Assembly (NCBI GenBank): GCA_964023275.1
Contig: OZ029921.1
Coordinates: 7,229,306-7,293,305, forward strand
Length of the DNA: 64,000 nucleotides
Reading direction: 5' to 3'
Origin: Norana najaformis
Taxonomy: Eukaryota > Annelida > Clitellata > Crassiclitellata > Hormogastridae
Shown: positions 1 through 10,700 of the stretch, piece by piece
How the letters are laid out: each line of letters starts with the position of its first letter
Numbering within the stretch: the stretch's first letter is position 1
Position numbers and translations under genes: made by a program
The notes under the pieces: generated by a model
Told to the model about the DNA's origin: nothing
The model's database searches: none
What the model saw: only the letters and a program-made list of their open reading frames with translations

Positions 1-84
1 GGACAGTTAGGCTAACTCAGCGATCAAAGCAGAGTCCGCGCTATAAACTGCATGGCTATCTCACCCTGTAAATGAAGAAATGTA

Positions 85-335
85 GTGGACTGGATAGAGT
101 AGAATGGACTAAACTGGAAGATGGAGTCGAATGAAATAGAATAAAAGAAACAAGTGGAACAGAATAGAATAAAGTTGTAAAGAATGAAATAGAGATGTGT
201 GGAATATAGTGGAATAAATTGTGGAATAGAATTTCCAACTTTTACAGGTGATGGAATGGAGTGAAAGAAAGCATAATGAGCAGACAGCGAGGGAACACGA
301 TAACTATCGAAGAGAATAGAATGTGATGGAATTCG
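85..335. repeat. Degenerate GAATA/GGAAT pentanucleotide tract
   Basis: Repeated TAGAATGGA, GAATAGAATA and GGAATAGAAT units run through this stretch. It resembles a decayed (GGAAT)n-type array and lies just downstream of the neuropeptide stop codon on the minus strand. No gene seen. Confidence 0.6.
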
Positions 336-337
336 GT

Positions 338-881
338 TTAGAACAGAATTTCGTCCTCCATCTTCGGGTGTTGTCGTCCCACCCGAGGAATCTTTGCCTG
401 AATGTGTCTTTGACTCCTCGTTTCAGTGCCAAAAATCAGCTGCTTGATTTGATCTTCATTCAGAGGAGGCGCGTAGGGTAAGCTTGATGAGGAGTGTGAT
501 GGAGAAAGGGAGTAAGAGGAAGATGCGTATTGGGAAGCTTGGGACGTGTACGGCGATAAATCGGATGAAGAGAAGCAGGAGTGAGAGAGAGGAGAGGAGT
601 CAGAGGCTGAAGGAGAAGAAGTTGATGATGAATGGGTGAGAGTGAACGAGGGGGAGGAGTAGGAAAAGGGAAAGGTGGGAAACGAGAGGCCGTTATCTTC
701 GCCTGTAGTTCTTCCCACGCGTGGAATCTTGAATAGCTGTCTCCTGCTCTCGTTTTGGACTTGGCTCAGCATTTCCTCTCGTGGCTTCGTCAGCTGGAAA
801 CACTGATGCGGGGATGATTTCCAGGGTTTCTGCGGCAGAGACGATGCCCGGCATCCTAACTTCGCTTCGTTGGACAGGTAC
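338..881 (-). CDS. Putative PRXamide-type neuropeptide precursor, 3' coding exon (5' part not found)
   Basis: The minus-strand frame is open from an acceptor-like AG at 882-883 to a TAA at 338-340. It reads like the C-terminal part of a secreted prepropeptide. Two near-identical amidation cassettes are visible. The first is QLFKIPRVGR at 710-739, preceded by the dibasic site RR. The second is HIQAKIPRVGR at 374-406, preceded by Arg. In each, Gly is the amide donor and Arg the cleavage residue, predicting peptides ending in IPRV-amide. Between them lies a Ser/Tyr/Pro-rich spacer of about 100 residues. Two cysteines (in LGCRAS and HQCFQL) lie upstream. PRV-amide endings are known from insect capa peptides, and the wider PRXamide group includes neuromedin U, pyrokinin and molluscan small cardioactive peptides; membership is inferred. 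The exon starts in phase 2, so at least one upstream exon with the signal peptide is required. I searched 900-2650 by eye and did not find it. The first in-exon ATG is at 772-770 but is unlikely to be the true start. Confidence 0.6.
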
Positions 882-1039
882 CTGAAGATTGCAGTTGATT
901 GACCGGCTGCAGATCAATCGAAATAAACATGTGAGGCCTAGGCAATAGACCTCCAGTTAACCAATCAATCAATCATTGAATCAGCTGAGAGTCACTTTAC
1001 TAAGGGTCAGTCAATCGAATGGTCGATATTTTGTCAATC

Positions 1040-1230
1040 AATGTAATTCTTTTTCCTTCTTTCCTTGCTTCCTTCCTTGCTTGCTTGCTTGCTTACTTCC
1101 TTCCTTCCTTCCTTGCTTCCTTACTTACTTACTTCCTTCCTTCCTCCATCCCTTCCTTCCTTCTGTCCTTCCTTACTCTCTGCCTTCATTCCTTCTTTCC
1201 TTCCTTCTTTCCTTCCTTCCTTTCTTAGCA
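1040..1230. repeat. (CTTC)n / (CTTG)n tetranucleotide microsatellite
   Basis: Runs of TTCCTTCC, TTGCTTGC and TTACTTAC fill this interval. The reading frames across it are low-complexity Leu/Pro/Ser/Phe and are not genes. The rest of 882-2651 shows no recognisable coding sequence. Confidence 0.9.
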
Positions 1231-1939
1231 CATTATAATGGTTAAGTGCGATTAGATTAGACGAGTGAAATCAGTAGGAAACGGAGGATTAGATCAGATT
1301 AGCGATGTATACTTTATGCGGTTGAAAATAGAGCGGTGACCTAGATGGAAGGAAGAAGCGCTTACTAGAACACCAACTGAGCAGAATCATCGTTGAAAGC
1401 AGTAACGGCCACATATTCCACGCTGCGTCCAGATAGGTTACCGATGAACAGATTACCAGTTAATTATCGATGAATTATCGAACAGCAACGGATCGATTAT
1501 CGCTCTTCTACTCCCTGTCTTGATTCGATGGTGCTGGTTCCACCCTCAGAATCTCAGACCTCATCCTCGGAACTACGAGGTTGCTACGCAGAGGCTGTAT
1601 CCGAGCCCTCGACTGTTGACGCTTTATATAGCGCCCGATAAGATACCTTCACTTTCTCGGCCACTTAGAAGGACATGACCGGCGTCTTGTCCTTACTTAG
1701 ATTCGCAGCCATCAATCATCGCTCTGAACAGAGCAGGTGGACACTCGAAATCAATGTCTCCTCAGACCAGACACTCTAGACACTGATCTATTTGTTGATC
1801 CGACACCAAAACAAGACCAGTTTATTATTATTTTTTGCCAGTGCTAGAAATGACACTGTGGGGCTTTAAAAGTTCTGCAGAGAATAGAAAAGTTTAGGAA
1901 CGGCTAGAAGATCCAGCGGAGAAAAGTGCAACAGTGTAA

Positions 1940-1945
1940 TTTATT
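1940..1945 (-). terminator. Candidate poly(A) signal for the nAChR transcript
   Basis: AATAAA on the minus strand about 710 nt downstream of the nAChR stop. Another AATAAA lies at 1820-1825. No transcript data; weak evidence in AT-rich DNA. Confidence 0.25.
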
Positions 1946-2651
1946 GTAGCTATTGTCTGTCGTTGCTATCATTATTAGTTTTATTACTGATTACATCGAA
2001 CTGTATCTTATTGTAGATTATTTTAAGAGTATGAGTATGACTAAATATAGATAACCACTGTCGTTGTGAGTTTTCACCAGATAATTTACCTATCCGCCCA
2101 GGTGATAGGTCTGGCCACATAACATTGCCTGTTTTCACGAGACATTATTTGAAAGAGCGAACTACGAAAAGAACTCGTGAAGAAATAGGCTTTTGTACTG
2201 TATTACGTTTTCTTCATTTATGTGACTTTATATCCAGTCTTTCAGGTAGTAATCCACTTCTGAGATCTTAAACGAAACTGGTAAAGATTTGTAAAGTAAC
2301 AAGGGATTTATGTAGCGCCGATTGAAAATACCTACTTAGATTTGCCGAGTCATATATTACACCGCATGGACATTCAGATATTTTACACGCATTTCTATAT
2401 GAAAAAAGCGTCACGTGTGATGTCAGCGTGTCACACATACGTCACTCCAGGCCAGATCGACGTCGCTCGCTTCATTCATTCGCTCATTAATTCACAAAAT
2501 AAATTCATTTTCTCATTCATTCAAAGATTATATAGCGCCACTTCAAGGCATCTACTCGAATGGGCTTCAGAGTAAGCCTACATGTGCTGTATAAATGCCA
2601 TATCGCGTCCCATCAGCCGTTCTATTGCAGTTGGGCGCCATATAAATTCGT

Positions 2652-3250
2652 TCAGCGGCCGGCATGTGGAAGCATCTGGACGAAGAGGGTCGTATGTGTG
2701 ACGACGCTGAGTGCGACGAAGACCCAGAGGAAGATCCGGTCGGCCAGGAGGGCTACCAGTCGCCACTCGGCCTTCGACCTGGCGCGGTCCCGCCGGTCCT
2801 GGCTCGCATCGCTGCCCTCCGTTTCGCTCCGTCGGATGTGTTTCAGCATCAGGTCCTCGCTGTAGTCGATCCTCCGGCCGCGCTGCAAACTGCGCGAACG
2901 ATGAAGCGGCGGCGGCAGGACCTCGGCACTCCCTCTAAGGCCGCTGCAGGGACTGACGCCGGAAGCACCGCCGATTGTCGCTGCTGCCGTTCGGCGTCGA
3001 CCGCCCACGTTCAGCTGGCCGTTGGAGATGGAGGAAATGTCAAAGATCTTTCGTCGGTTCTTCTCTTGGTCCGGAGTCCGCTGTTCCGCCAGGTGTTGGA
3101 GGTGGTAGGACGGAAAGAAACGGGAAGCCAGTGCAAGCGCCCAGGCAGGACAGCGCTCCGACGAGTTCTTCTTGGCGTAGATGTTCGTCACAATGACGGC
3201 CATGACCAACGCTATGCTGACCATCACCATCGTCGAAGCAAAGAACATCC
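2652..3250 (-). CDS. nAChR coding exon 7: M3, cytoplasmic loop, M4 and stop
   Basis: Encodes residues 310-508. M3 is MFFASTMVMVSIALVMAVIV. It is followed by a basic, Ser/Arg-rich intracellular loop of about 145 residues with many RR pairs and then M4 (RIFLWVFVALSVVT). The exon begins after GTGTAG at 3251-3252 and joins the preceding exon within the Gly of ILG-MFF. The whole large loop lies in one exon, unlike many animal nAChR genes. Confidence 0.95.
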
Positions 3251-6200
3251 CTACACATGCAACCACAATCACATACGGCCAATCACTTCACTGCTATGTA
3301 ATGCAATCTAGTCTAGTGACTTCTATAGCGCCGTTATCATAATGCACAAGGTGACAAGGTTACAATTGCGACTCGAGCTCCTTTCTCTTCCCCTCTAAGT
3401 GTTCCGCAGGCGCCTGTAAACTGTACTGATTAACAGTGATATTACTTTTTCGGGTCGGAAATAAGCCTACCTCTGTTGAGTTTATCCTCTAAGAGGCGCT
3501 TTATAAATCTCAAATTATAATTACAATTACAAATTACAAATACAATTACAGTCAGTGGTCGCTTCAGACAGTAAAAAATCGTAAACCGCTCGGTTGAAAT
3601 CCGACTGGTCACGCAACATGACTGGACAATCTGAAGACGCGGTGAACAACGATAAGGGTCAGAGGTCAATTACACTGAAATGCGACGTTTTGTTTACATC
3701 TTCACATCGCGTCATCGAAGTTGACCGCAGAATTAACCTACACTGTTTTAAGGCAGATTATTATCGTCCAGGGAAGCTAATAATGTACGCCTATAGGGTA
3801 TAGTCACGCGTAATTTTCAGTTTTACGAACTAAGGCGTAACTGAAGCACATCAATACCTTAACGGAATACTTACTGAGAACGAATAGAAAAGAAGGGAAA
3901 GAAATGGGATAGAATCTACTATAGAATAGAATGGAATGGAATTAAACAGGCCAGATCAGAACAGGAGAGAAAATACAGAACAGAACATAGCATAACAGAG
4001 CGGAATAGAATAACACAGAACAGAGCAGAAAGGAATAAAATAGCAAAAAGCGCAGACAGAACAGAATAGGATAACAGAGAACAGAACAGAATAGAATAGT
4101 ACAGAACAAAACAGAAAGAACAAATAACAAAACAAATAACAAATAACAAAACAAATAACAAATAACAAAAAGCATAACAGAACGGAGTAGAATTGCGCAG
4201 AACAGAACAGAATAGCACAGAACAGAACAGAATAGCACAGAACAGAACAGAACAGAAAGGAACAGAATAACATGGAGCAGAACAAAAGGAATAAGACAGC
4301 ACAGAATAGAGCAGAAAAGCACAGAAACGAAATAGCAAAAATAAGAATTAAATAGAACAGACGAATGGCTGAGTGGATCTTCGTTGCCTACCGAGGATTG
4401 GAATGGAGTCGGGGGTGGGTGGCATTGTTTCGCCGACCCTCAGCAGGAAGACGACGAGGGCCAGGAGGATCGTGATCTCGAGGTTGACCTTCTCGCCGGA
4501 TTCGACCGGAAGGAAGAAACCGAGGAACGAGATGAGGAAGATGAGGAAGCAGGGAGCGATGAGATTGACGATGTAGAACAGACTGCCACGGCGCATATGT
4601 ATCGTAAAGGTCACGTCTGGGTAGAGTTCAACGCAGCAGGCGTACTTCTTCGTATGTCGCTCGGCTGTTATTCCACCCACCTTCTCAACGGCCCACTCCT
4701 GAATTCCACCCACACAGCATGCAATCATCGTCACCATCATCATCAGCAACACCATCATCATCATCATCGTCATCAACAGCAACAACGTCATAATCATCAA
4801 CAACAACAGCGACATCATCATCATTGTCTGCAGCAAAACAACAACACAAACCACAAAATCCACCACCGCCGCCGCCACCAGCACCAACACCGGGCTACTT
4901 TGACTGGTGCCGCTCCTGAATACATCTGTGAGCTGTGCGTTCCGGTCTCCAACCACCCTGGAAGCCAAACATTGCATCCTGTGATGCTTCTTGCCTTCGA
5001 TTTTGTTTTGACAGCGAATAAGCTGGCTCACGTGACTTACCATTCGTTGGGCGCTATAGAAATCTAGAGTTTACGGTTACGATGATGGGAGATATCGTTC
5101 TTGCCCGCTGTCGCACGTTCTCCGTTGTGCCGTATTTCTGGAAAGATCCTTTCACTGATATTCTCGCCTTTCTGCTTAATGTTGATTCTATAAGATTTTC
5201 TCGAAAGCAAGTCTGTTTTTGTCTGACTGAATGCTGCGACCAGGACGCCGCTGAGGGGCTCTTGAATGGCGCTATGCAAATGTTACAGTTACCAGCACAA
5301 CCACAATCAGTATCACATTTTCAATCACAATTGCAATAACGATCGCCCTTACAATTAAAATCAAAATTAGGCCTACAACATTGGACATTCTGTTACTATA
5401 ATCGTGCTTCCCAATGGCGGATTCAGCTATAGGCCTGGGGGGAGTTCGTCCCGCGCCCCTTTTGGTTACACGCTGGCCCCCCCTCAGGCCAGAACCGTGC
5501 ATGGTGGACTGCCAGAATGTGGCGCCCCTCTGGAAATGCTCTTGCCCCCTCGTAAGCAATCCTGGAGCCGCCACTGGTGCTTCCATTAATCGTAATCGTA
5601 ATCTCGAAATTTCTAAAGCTCTACTTAAAAGCTAAGCGCAGGGCACCAGCTTATTCACGAGCGCTGCGTCAAGTCCGTGGGGTTGTCCAAAGATGCCATG
5701 TCAAGAACCAAGTCCGGTTGTCAGGAGACCAAAGATAGGAGTGAAGAGGAGGCTAGGGTAGGTTGTGTTTGAGCTGGGAGAAATGGGAAGACTGATGAGG
5801 GTGGGATTTCTTGAAAAGGTGACAGTGTCATTCTGTCTCTCTCTCTATAGAAACCTGGTTGGTGGACGTGTAGTAGACGCTGTTTTCGAAGGTACTGTTG
5901 TAGACGACGTCCAGCTGGTCTTCGCTGTGGGTCCACGAGATGAAGACGATGTCGCACTTCTGGCTGTCGAAGGGAAAGTACTTGACGTTCAGGGTGCAGT
6001 AGGTCTTGATGAGCGCCGGGTACAGCCACAGCACGGTTCCATCGGGACTCACGATCGTGTTCGTCACCACGTAGTCGTTGAATTTGTCGCCGGCACTGAA
6101 TGGAACGCAGCATTTGTTGTATCCATCACAGGGCAGCAATGATGACAATGAAAAGCGAAGAAAGGGAAGACAGAGGAATGGAAAGAGGGGAAGGCGGAAG

Positions 6201-7279
6201 GAATGCGTGAGAGAGACAGACAGAGACAGAGAGGGAGAGAGGGAGGGAGATAGAGTGTATGACAGAGAGAGAGAGAGAGAGACAGAGAGAGAAAGAGAGA
6301 CAGAGAGAGAGATGGAGAGAGACAGAGAGAGAGGGGGAGAGAGACAGAGAGAGACAACTAGAGACATTGGCAGAGAAAAACCCAGAGAGAATATGAAAGC
6401 GACAGGCAAAGATAGAGGAAGACAGAGAAAGAGCGAAGCAAAAGCAAAATATGGTGAAGTATTCCTGTAACATGTAGGGTGGTAGGGCCTTCACAGACGC
6501 TCAGGTATAGTTACAGGTTCGGCATTTATAGTAGGGCTGTAGATGTTACTTATGGTAAAGAGCTGAGCCACGTGGACAGTCATTAAAGCCTGATGTTTGT
6601 CAGCAAGCAGGTACGAAGTGTTAGCGACTTTATTTTCTTAGCCTCAGCATAAAAAGCAGATTTTATTTTCTTAGCCTCGACATAAAAAACCAGATGACCA
6701 GTCCTCTAACTCGTCGTCTGCTCTGCCTATTATGCATACGATATACTCACGGGATAGCTGCGTTCGCTAGAGGGCCCTAGTGAAAACGAAATCTTGAATT
6801 TCATTCTGTTTTCAGTGGGTATTTGAAACCTGACTGCTCGAGAGGCCAGGTAACTGACCACAACTGACCGCAGCGCCAGCCAATGCGGCAGTTTTGTTAA
6901 AGAAGGCTTAAGTTAACAATCATAAGACGAACGGCTGTGCAAAGAGGATTTTGCATGGCAACCAGCAACGGAAGCCTTTCATCATGATATGCTTTGACAA
7001 CGAATTGCCATACTTCGGGATTCTGGCTGTTAACAAATGAAAACTCACAAATTCTGTATGACGAGGTCCGGAGTCCAAATCCTATCAGCTGGTATTCGAA
7101 TCGTCTCAACTCCATACTCGGATGCGTTCCATCTCAAATATTCATCCTTCCACTTCTACGAAGATAAATAAATAAACAATTGAACAAATAACAAATAAAT
7201 GACTATTTAATTATTAAAGAGTATTGTATGTCGGCCCCAGATTATATTCTGTGTGAATCTGTACGCCTGACAAATTTTC

Positions 7280-7340
<61 letters not shown>

Positions 7341-7639
7341 TAACAACAACAACTACCACTACTACTACTACTACTACAATAACAATAACAATAACATGGA
7401 TTTGTAATTATGAAATTGCGATTTGCTGCCTATGTAGGCCTATATCTTTTTCTTTCAAACTTCTGTTAAAGCTATTACTTTATAACTATTTCCTCAAATC
7501 GTCCATTTCTTTTTTGCATTTCTCTGCTATTATTTCTTTTCTCATGCCTATCTTTCTTTTCATCTTCTTTCCCCCTCTCTCTGTCTCTCTCTCTCTTTCT
7601 CTCTCTCTGTCTCTCTCTCTGTCATACACTCTCCTCCCT

Positions 7640-7700
<61 letters not shown>

Positions 7701-10700
7701 ATACACTGTCCTCCCTCTCTCTGTCTCTCCTCTGTCTCTGTCTCTCTTCTCTCTGTCTCCTCTCTGTCTCCTCTATGTCTGTCTGTCTCTCTCTGTCCCT
7801 CTATCTCTTTCTGTCCCTCTGTCGCTTCTATGTCTGTGTCTCTGTCTCTCTTTCTCACATACACTCTCACGCACACACTCTCTCTCCTTCCTCCCTCTCC
7901 GTCTTTAATACTCTCTGATATTCTTCTGTTCCTGAGAAGTGACAACGCACCTGTCGAATGGCCAGGAGACAGGTGAATGTCTGTTCCTTCTCGTTCTGCA
8001 ACAAACAATTATTTTTTAATATTATTAAAATTAATAATAATAATTTTTCTTATTTTTATACTATAGACTTTTACTGGTCTATTCATTGCTGTCCTCGTAT
8101 TTTATTCAAAACGCTAAAACCGTCCGGAGCCATAACCCCGGCTCTCCTGGCTTCGCCCATAACAGCCATCAACAGCAACGAAGGCGCCACATGCACAGGT
8201 ATGTGAGCATAATGCGATTCCAAGACGAAGGCCAAGAGTTATGCTAATGGTCCCATCGTCTGGTCTGTATGATGGAAGAAGTGCCTTTGCAAGCTGTGTG
8301 TGTGTCAATCATATTAGAATAAGGGATCAGCTCACATTTTGTGCGGCTAAGGTTTTATCCAAACGCTTTACAAGGCAGCTCAGTCATTTCAATATCTGCT
8401 GTAACAGCTGATGCATCTCCAGTATCTTCACCTGTCGCAATCGTAATCGTAATTCCGAGATTTCTACAGCGCCCAACGAAAGCCACGTCATGGGGACCGG
8501 CAGAGAGCAGAGAGTTTATTCACAGGCGGTCAGCAAAACAAAATCGATAGGCAAAGGGTTCGGTTCTAGGTCAAGATCCAAAAGTCAGGCAGAGAGACAG
8601 CGTGGCAGCTACGGTGGGAGATGTTTGTGAGGGGAGACAACAGCCCGAGTGCAACCGGTTAGAGTTGGAGGCAGAAGATAAGCGGATCCCCACACATTTA
8701 GAGCCTCTAAGTCGGATTCTTAGCACTTTCTGGCACCAAGGTTTTACCGTGTCGAGTATATGGAAGAGCGAGATGGCTATGTTCACTTCGACTGGGCTTC
8801 TGTCGTGATGGACTGGTCTCGTTGTGCTGTCGTAGTGGCGTAACAGGAGCTGCTTGATCCGGTGCTCTCCAGATCGGTCTCGTCGCGACTGCTGGAACAT
8901 TGACCTCTGACCTTAAATGAACAAAGCGAGACCTTCAACTTTGACCTAAAGAACACACGTTTAGTATATGAACTTCGTAATCGTAATCTCAAAATTTCTA
9001 AAGCGCTGCTTAAAAGCTAAGCGCAGAGCACCAGCTTATTCACGAGCGCTGCGTCAAGTCAGTTGGGTTGCCAAAGATGTCATGTCAAGGACCACGTTCT
9101 GTTGCCAGAAGACCAGAGAGGCAGAAGGGGAAAGGAACTGTTAGGGTGGGTTGTGTTTGAGCTCAGAGAAATGGGAAGGCAGCGGAACTTTGCCTTGCAG
9201 AGCACAAAGAAAGATCTTAAGCTTGCCATTAAAATGATCAGATTGGCAGATGTCTGAGTGCGTGCAAGCCAGGCACTTCAAATCAATGTCTGGGAGCAGG
9301 AGACACTAAGTCAGAAGGCCTAAGGCTCACTAACTATCTAGTAGCGAAACCGTGCACAGATCCTCCAGAGGCACTGTAACAAAGCAAGTCCACTTGACGT
9401 AGGCCGCTGTCGGAAGTATTTGTATGACTAAGGTAAAGGCCACACTGAGTGTCTGATTATAGTTATGGGTCACACGCAGTCGTCGAGCTTCACTGGCAGA
9501 CAAAATATGTGGATCCCTGTTGTTGCCCTGGCCACAATAAGGCCTAAGATGTCTGTTGTAACTAAAGTTACTTTTAGAATTGGATGCAGTGGTAGTAGTA
9601 TCATCATGATCATGGTCATCATCATCATCAGCAGCAGCAGCATCATCAGCAGCAGCAGCAGCATCTGCATCTGCAACATCACCATCACCATCATCGTCAT
9701 AATCACCATCATCATTATTATTAAGGAGTTATGTTAGCTATCAAGGGCGTCGGCATGCACGGGTTTTAAGAGTTAGGGGTTTCCAGCTGGGTTTCATGGA
9801 CCCTGCGCCCGTGCTGACCACGATGGCCCTTATTGTACCGATTACAAGAAAAATGGTATAGGTCACCATAAATCACGATCTCTACGCTCACAGCTAACTG
9901 TCTCCGGGGGAGGCCTGCGTACATTGAGAAAGTCCAACCAACCGGTTACTATTTGCCACGCGATCTTGTAAATTCGTTGGCAGCGATGCAACACTTCAGT
10001 ATCGGCTTTTGAGGAAAGGATGTCGTCCGATGCAAGATAATTGTTAGTCGAGTATCCTTCTGTGCCCCTCTGCTCCGCCCTCTCCCTCTCATTTCTCCTC
10101 CTCACGGAAGAGTTGGGGGATATCAGCCACGGTCGTCCTATTCCATATCGCCTTTCTTTCAATTAGGAACGATCGAAGAAGAATCGCAGAGATGCCATCT
10201 ACTGGTGATGTTGCTGCGCCCAGAGAAGGATGGAAGGAGGCAGGCAGTGACACAGAGAGGCAGACAGGAAGACGGGGATGCGTAGGGAAAGAGAAGATGG
10301 AATAGGGAGGTGGGAAAGAAGGCAATTTAGAAGACGCCAGCTTTATCGGCTTTATCCATCGCTCGATACAATTTGCCACCAAAGGAAACGATCTTCACAA
10401 CGACATCATATATAGCCTGGTCTTCATAATACACTATTCACTGTCACATCTATACAAACACTGGAGGCATATCACACGTATATATAAATGCAATATTTCT
10501 ATTGTATATAATTTCATATCTATCTGGAGAGCCGGCGCCTAAGGGAGGCCAGGGTCTGGCCACAAGAAGTTACGGTCATCCCTCCCAGCTTTGATTCAGT
10601 CACCCAAAAGTGTCATCACCAGTAAACCACTTATACGTAACCTTTGAAGTTATCAGGGTTGCTCCTAAAATGCATCAAAATCACTGATAGGCTATATGGG

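Noticed and set aside
1624-1632. TATATAAAG as a TATA box for a minus-strand gene
   Set aside because: The same TATATAGCGCC string recurs in dispersed repeats, and no start codon with a leader follows it.
2664-3311. 215-codon plus-strand frame
   Set aside because: It lies exactly antisense to nAChR exon 7, whose M3 and M4 segments are unmistakable.
3919-4338. Phe/Cys/Ser-rich frames
   Set aside because: Translation of the AGAACAGAAT minisatellite in three frames; no family similarity.
4699-5043. Upstream open frame continuous with nAChR exon 6
   Set aside because: It consists of a trinucleotide repeat, and the CAG acceptor at 4699-4701 gives the phase needed from exon 5.
6064-6494. Long Ser/Leu or Arg/Glu-rich frames on both strands, and similar ones at 7514-8008
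   Set aside because: They are translations of (GA)n and (CT)n tracts; only the exon ends at 6095 and 7951-7995 are coding.
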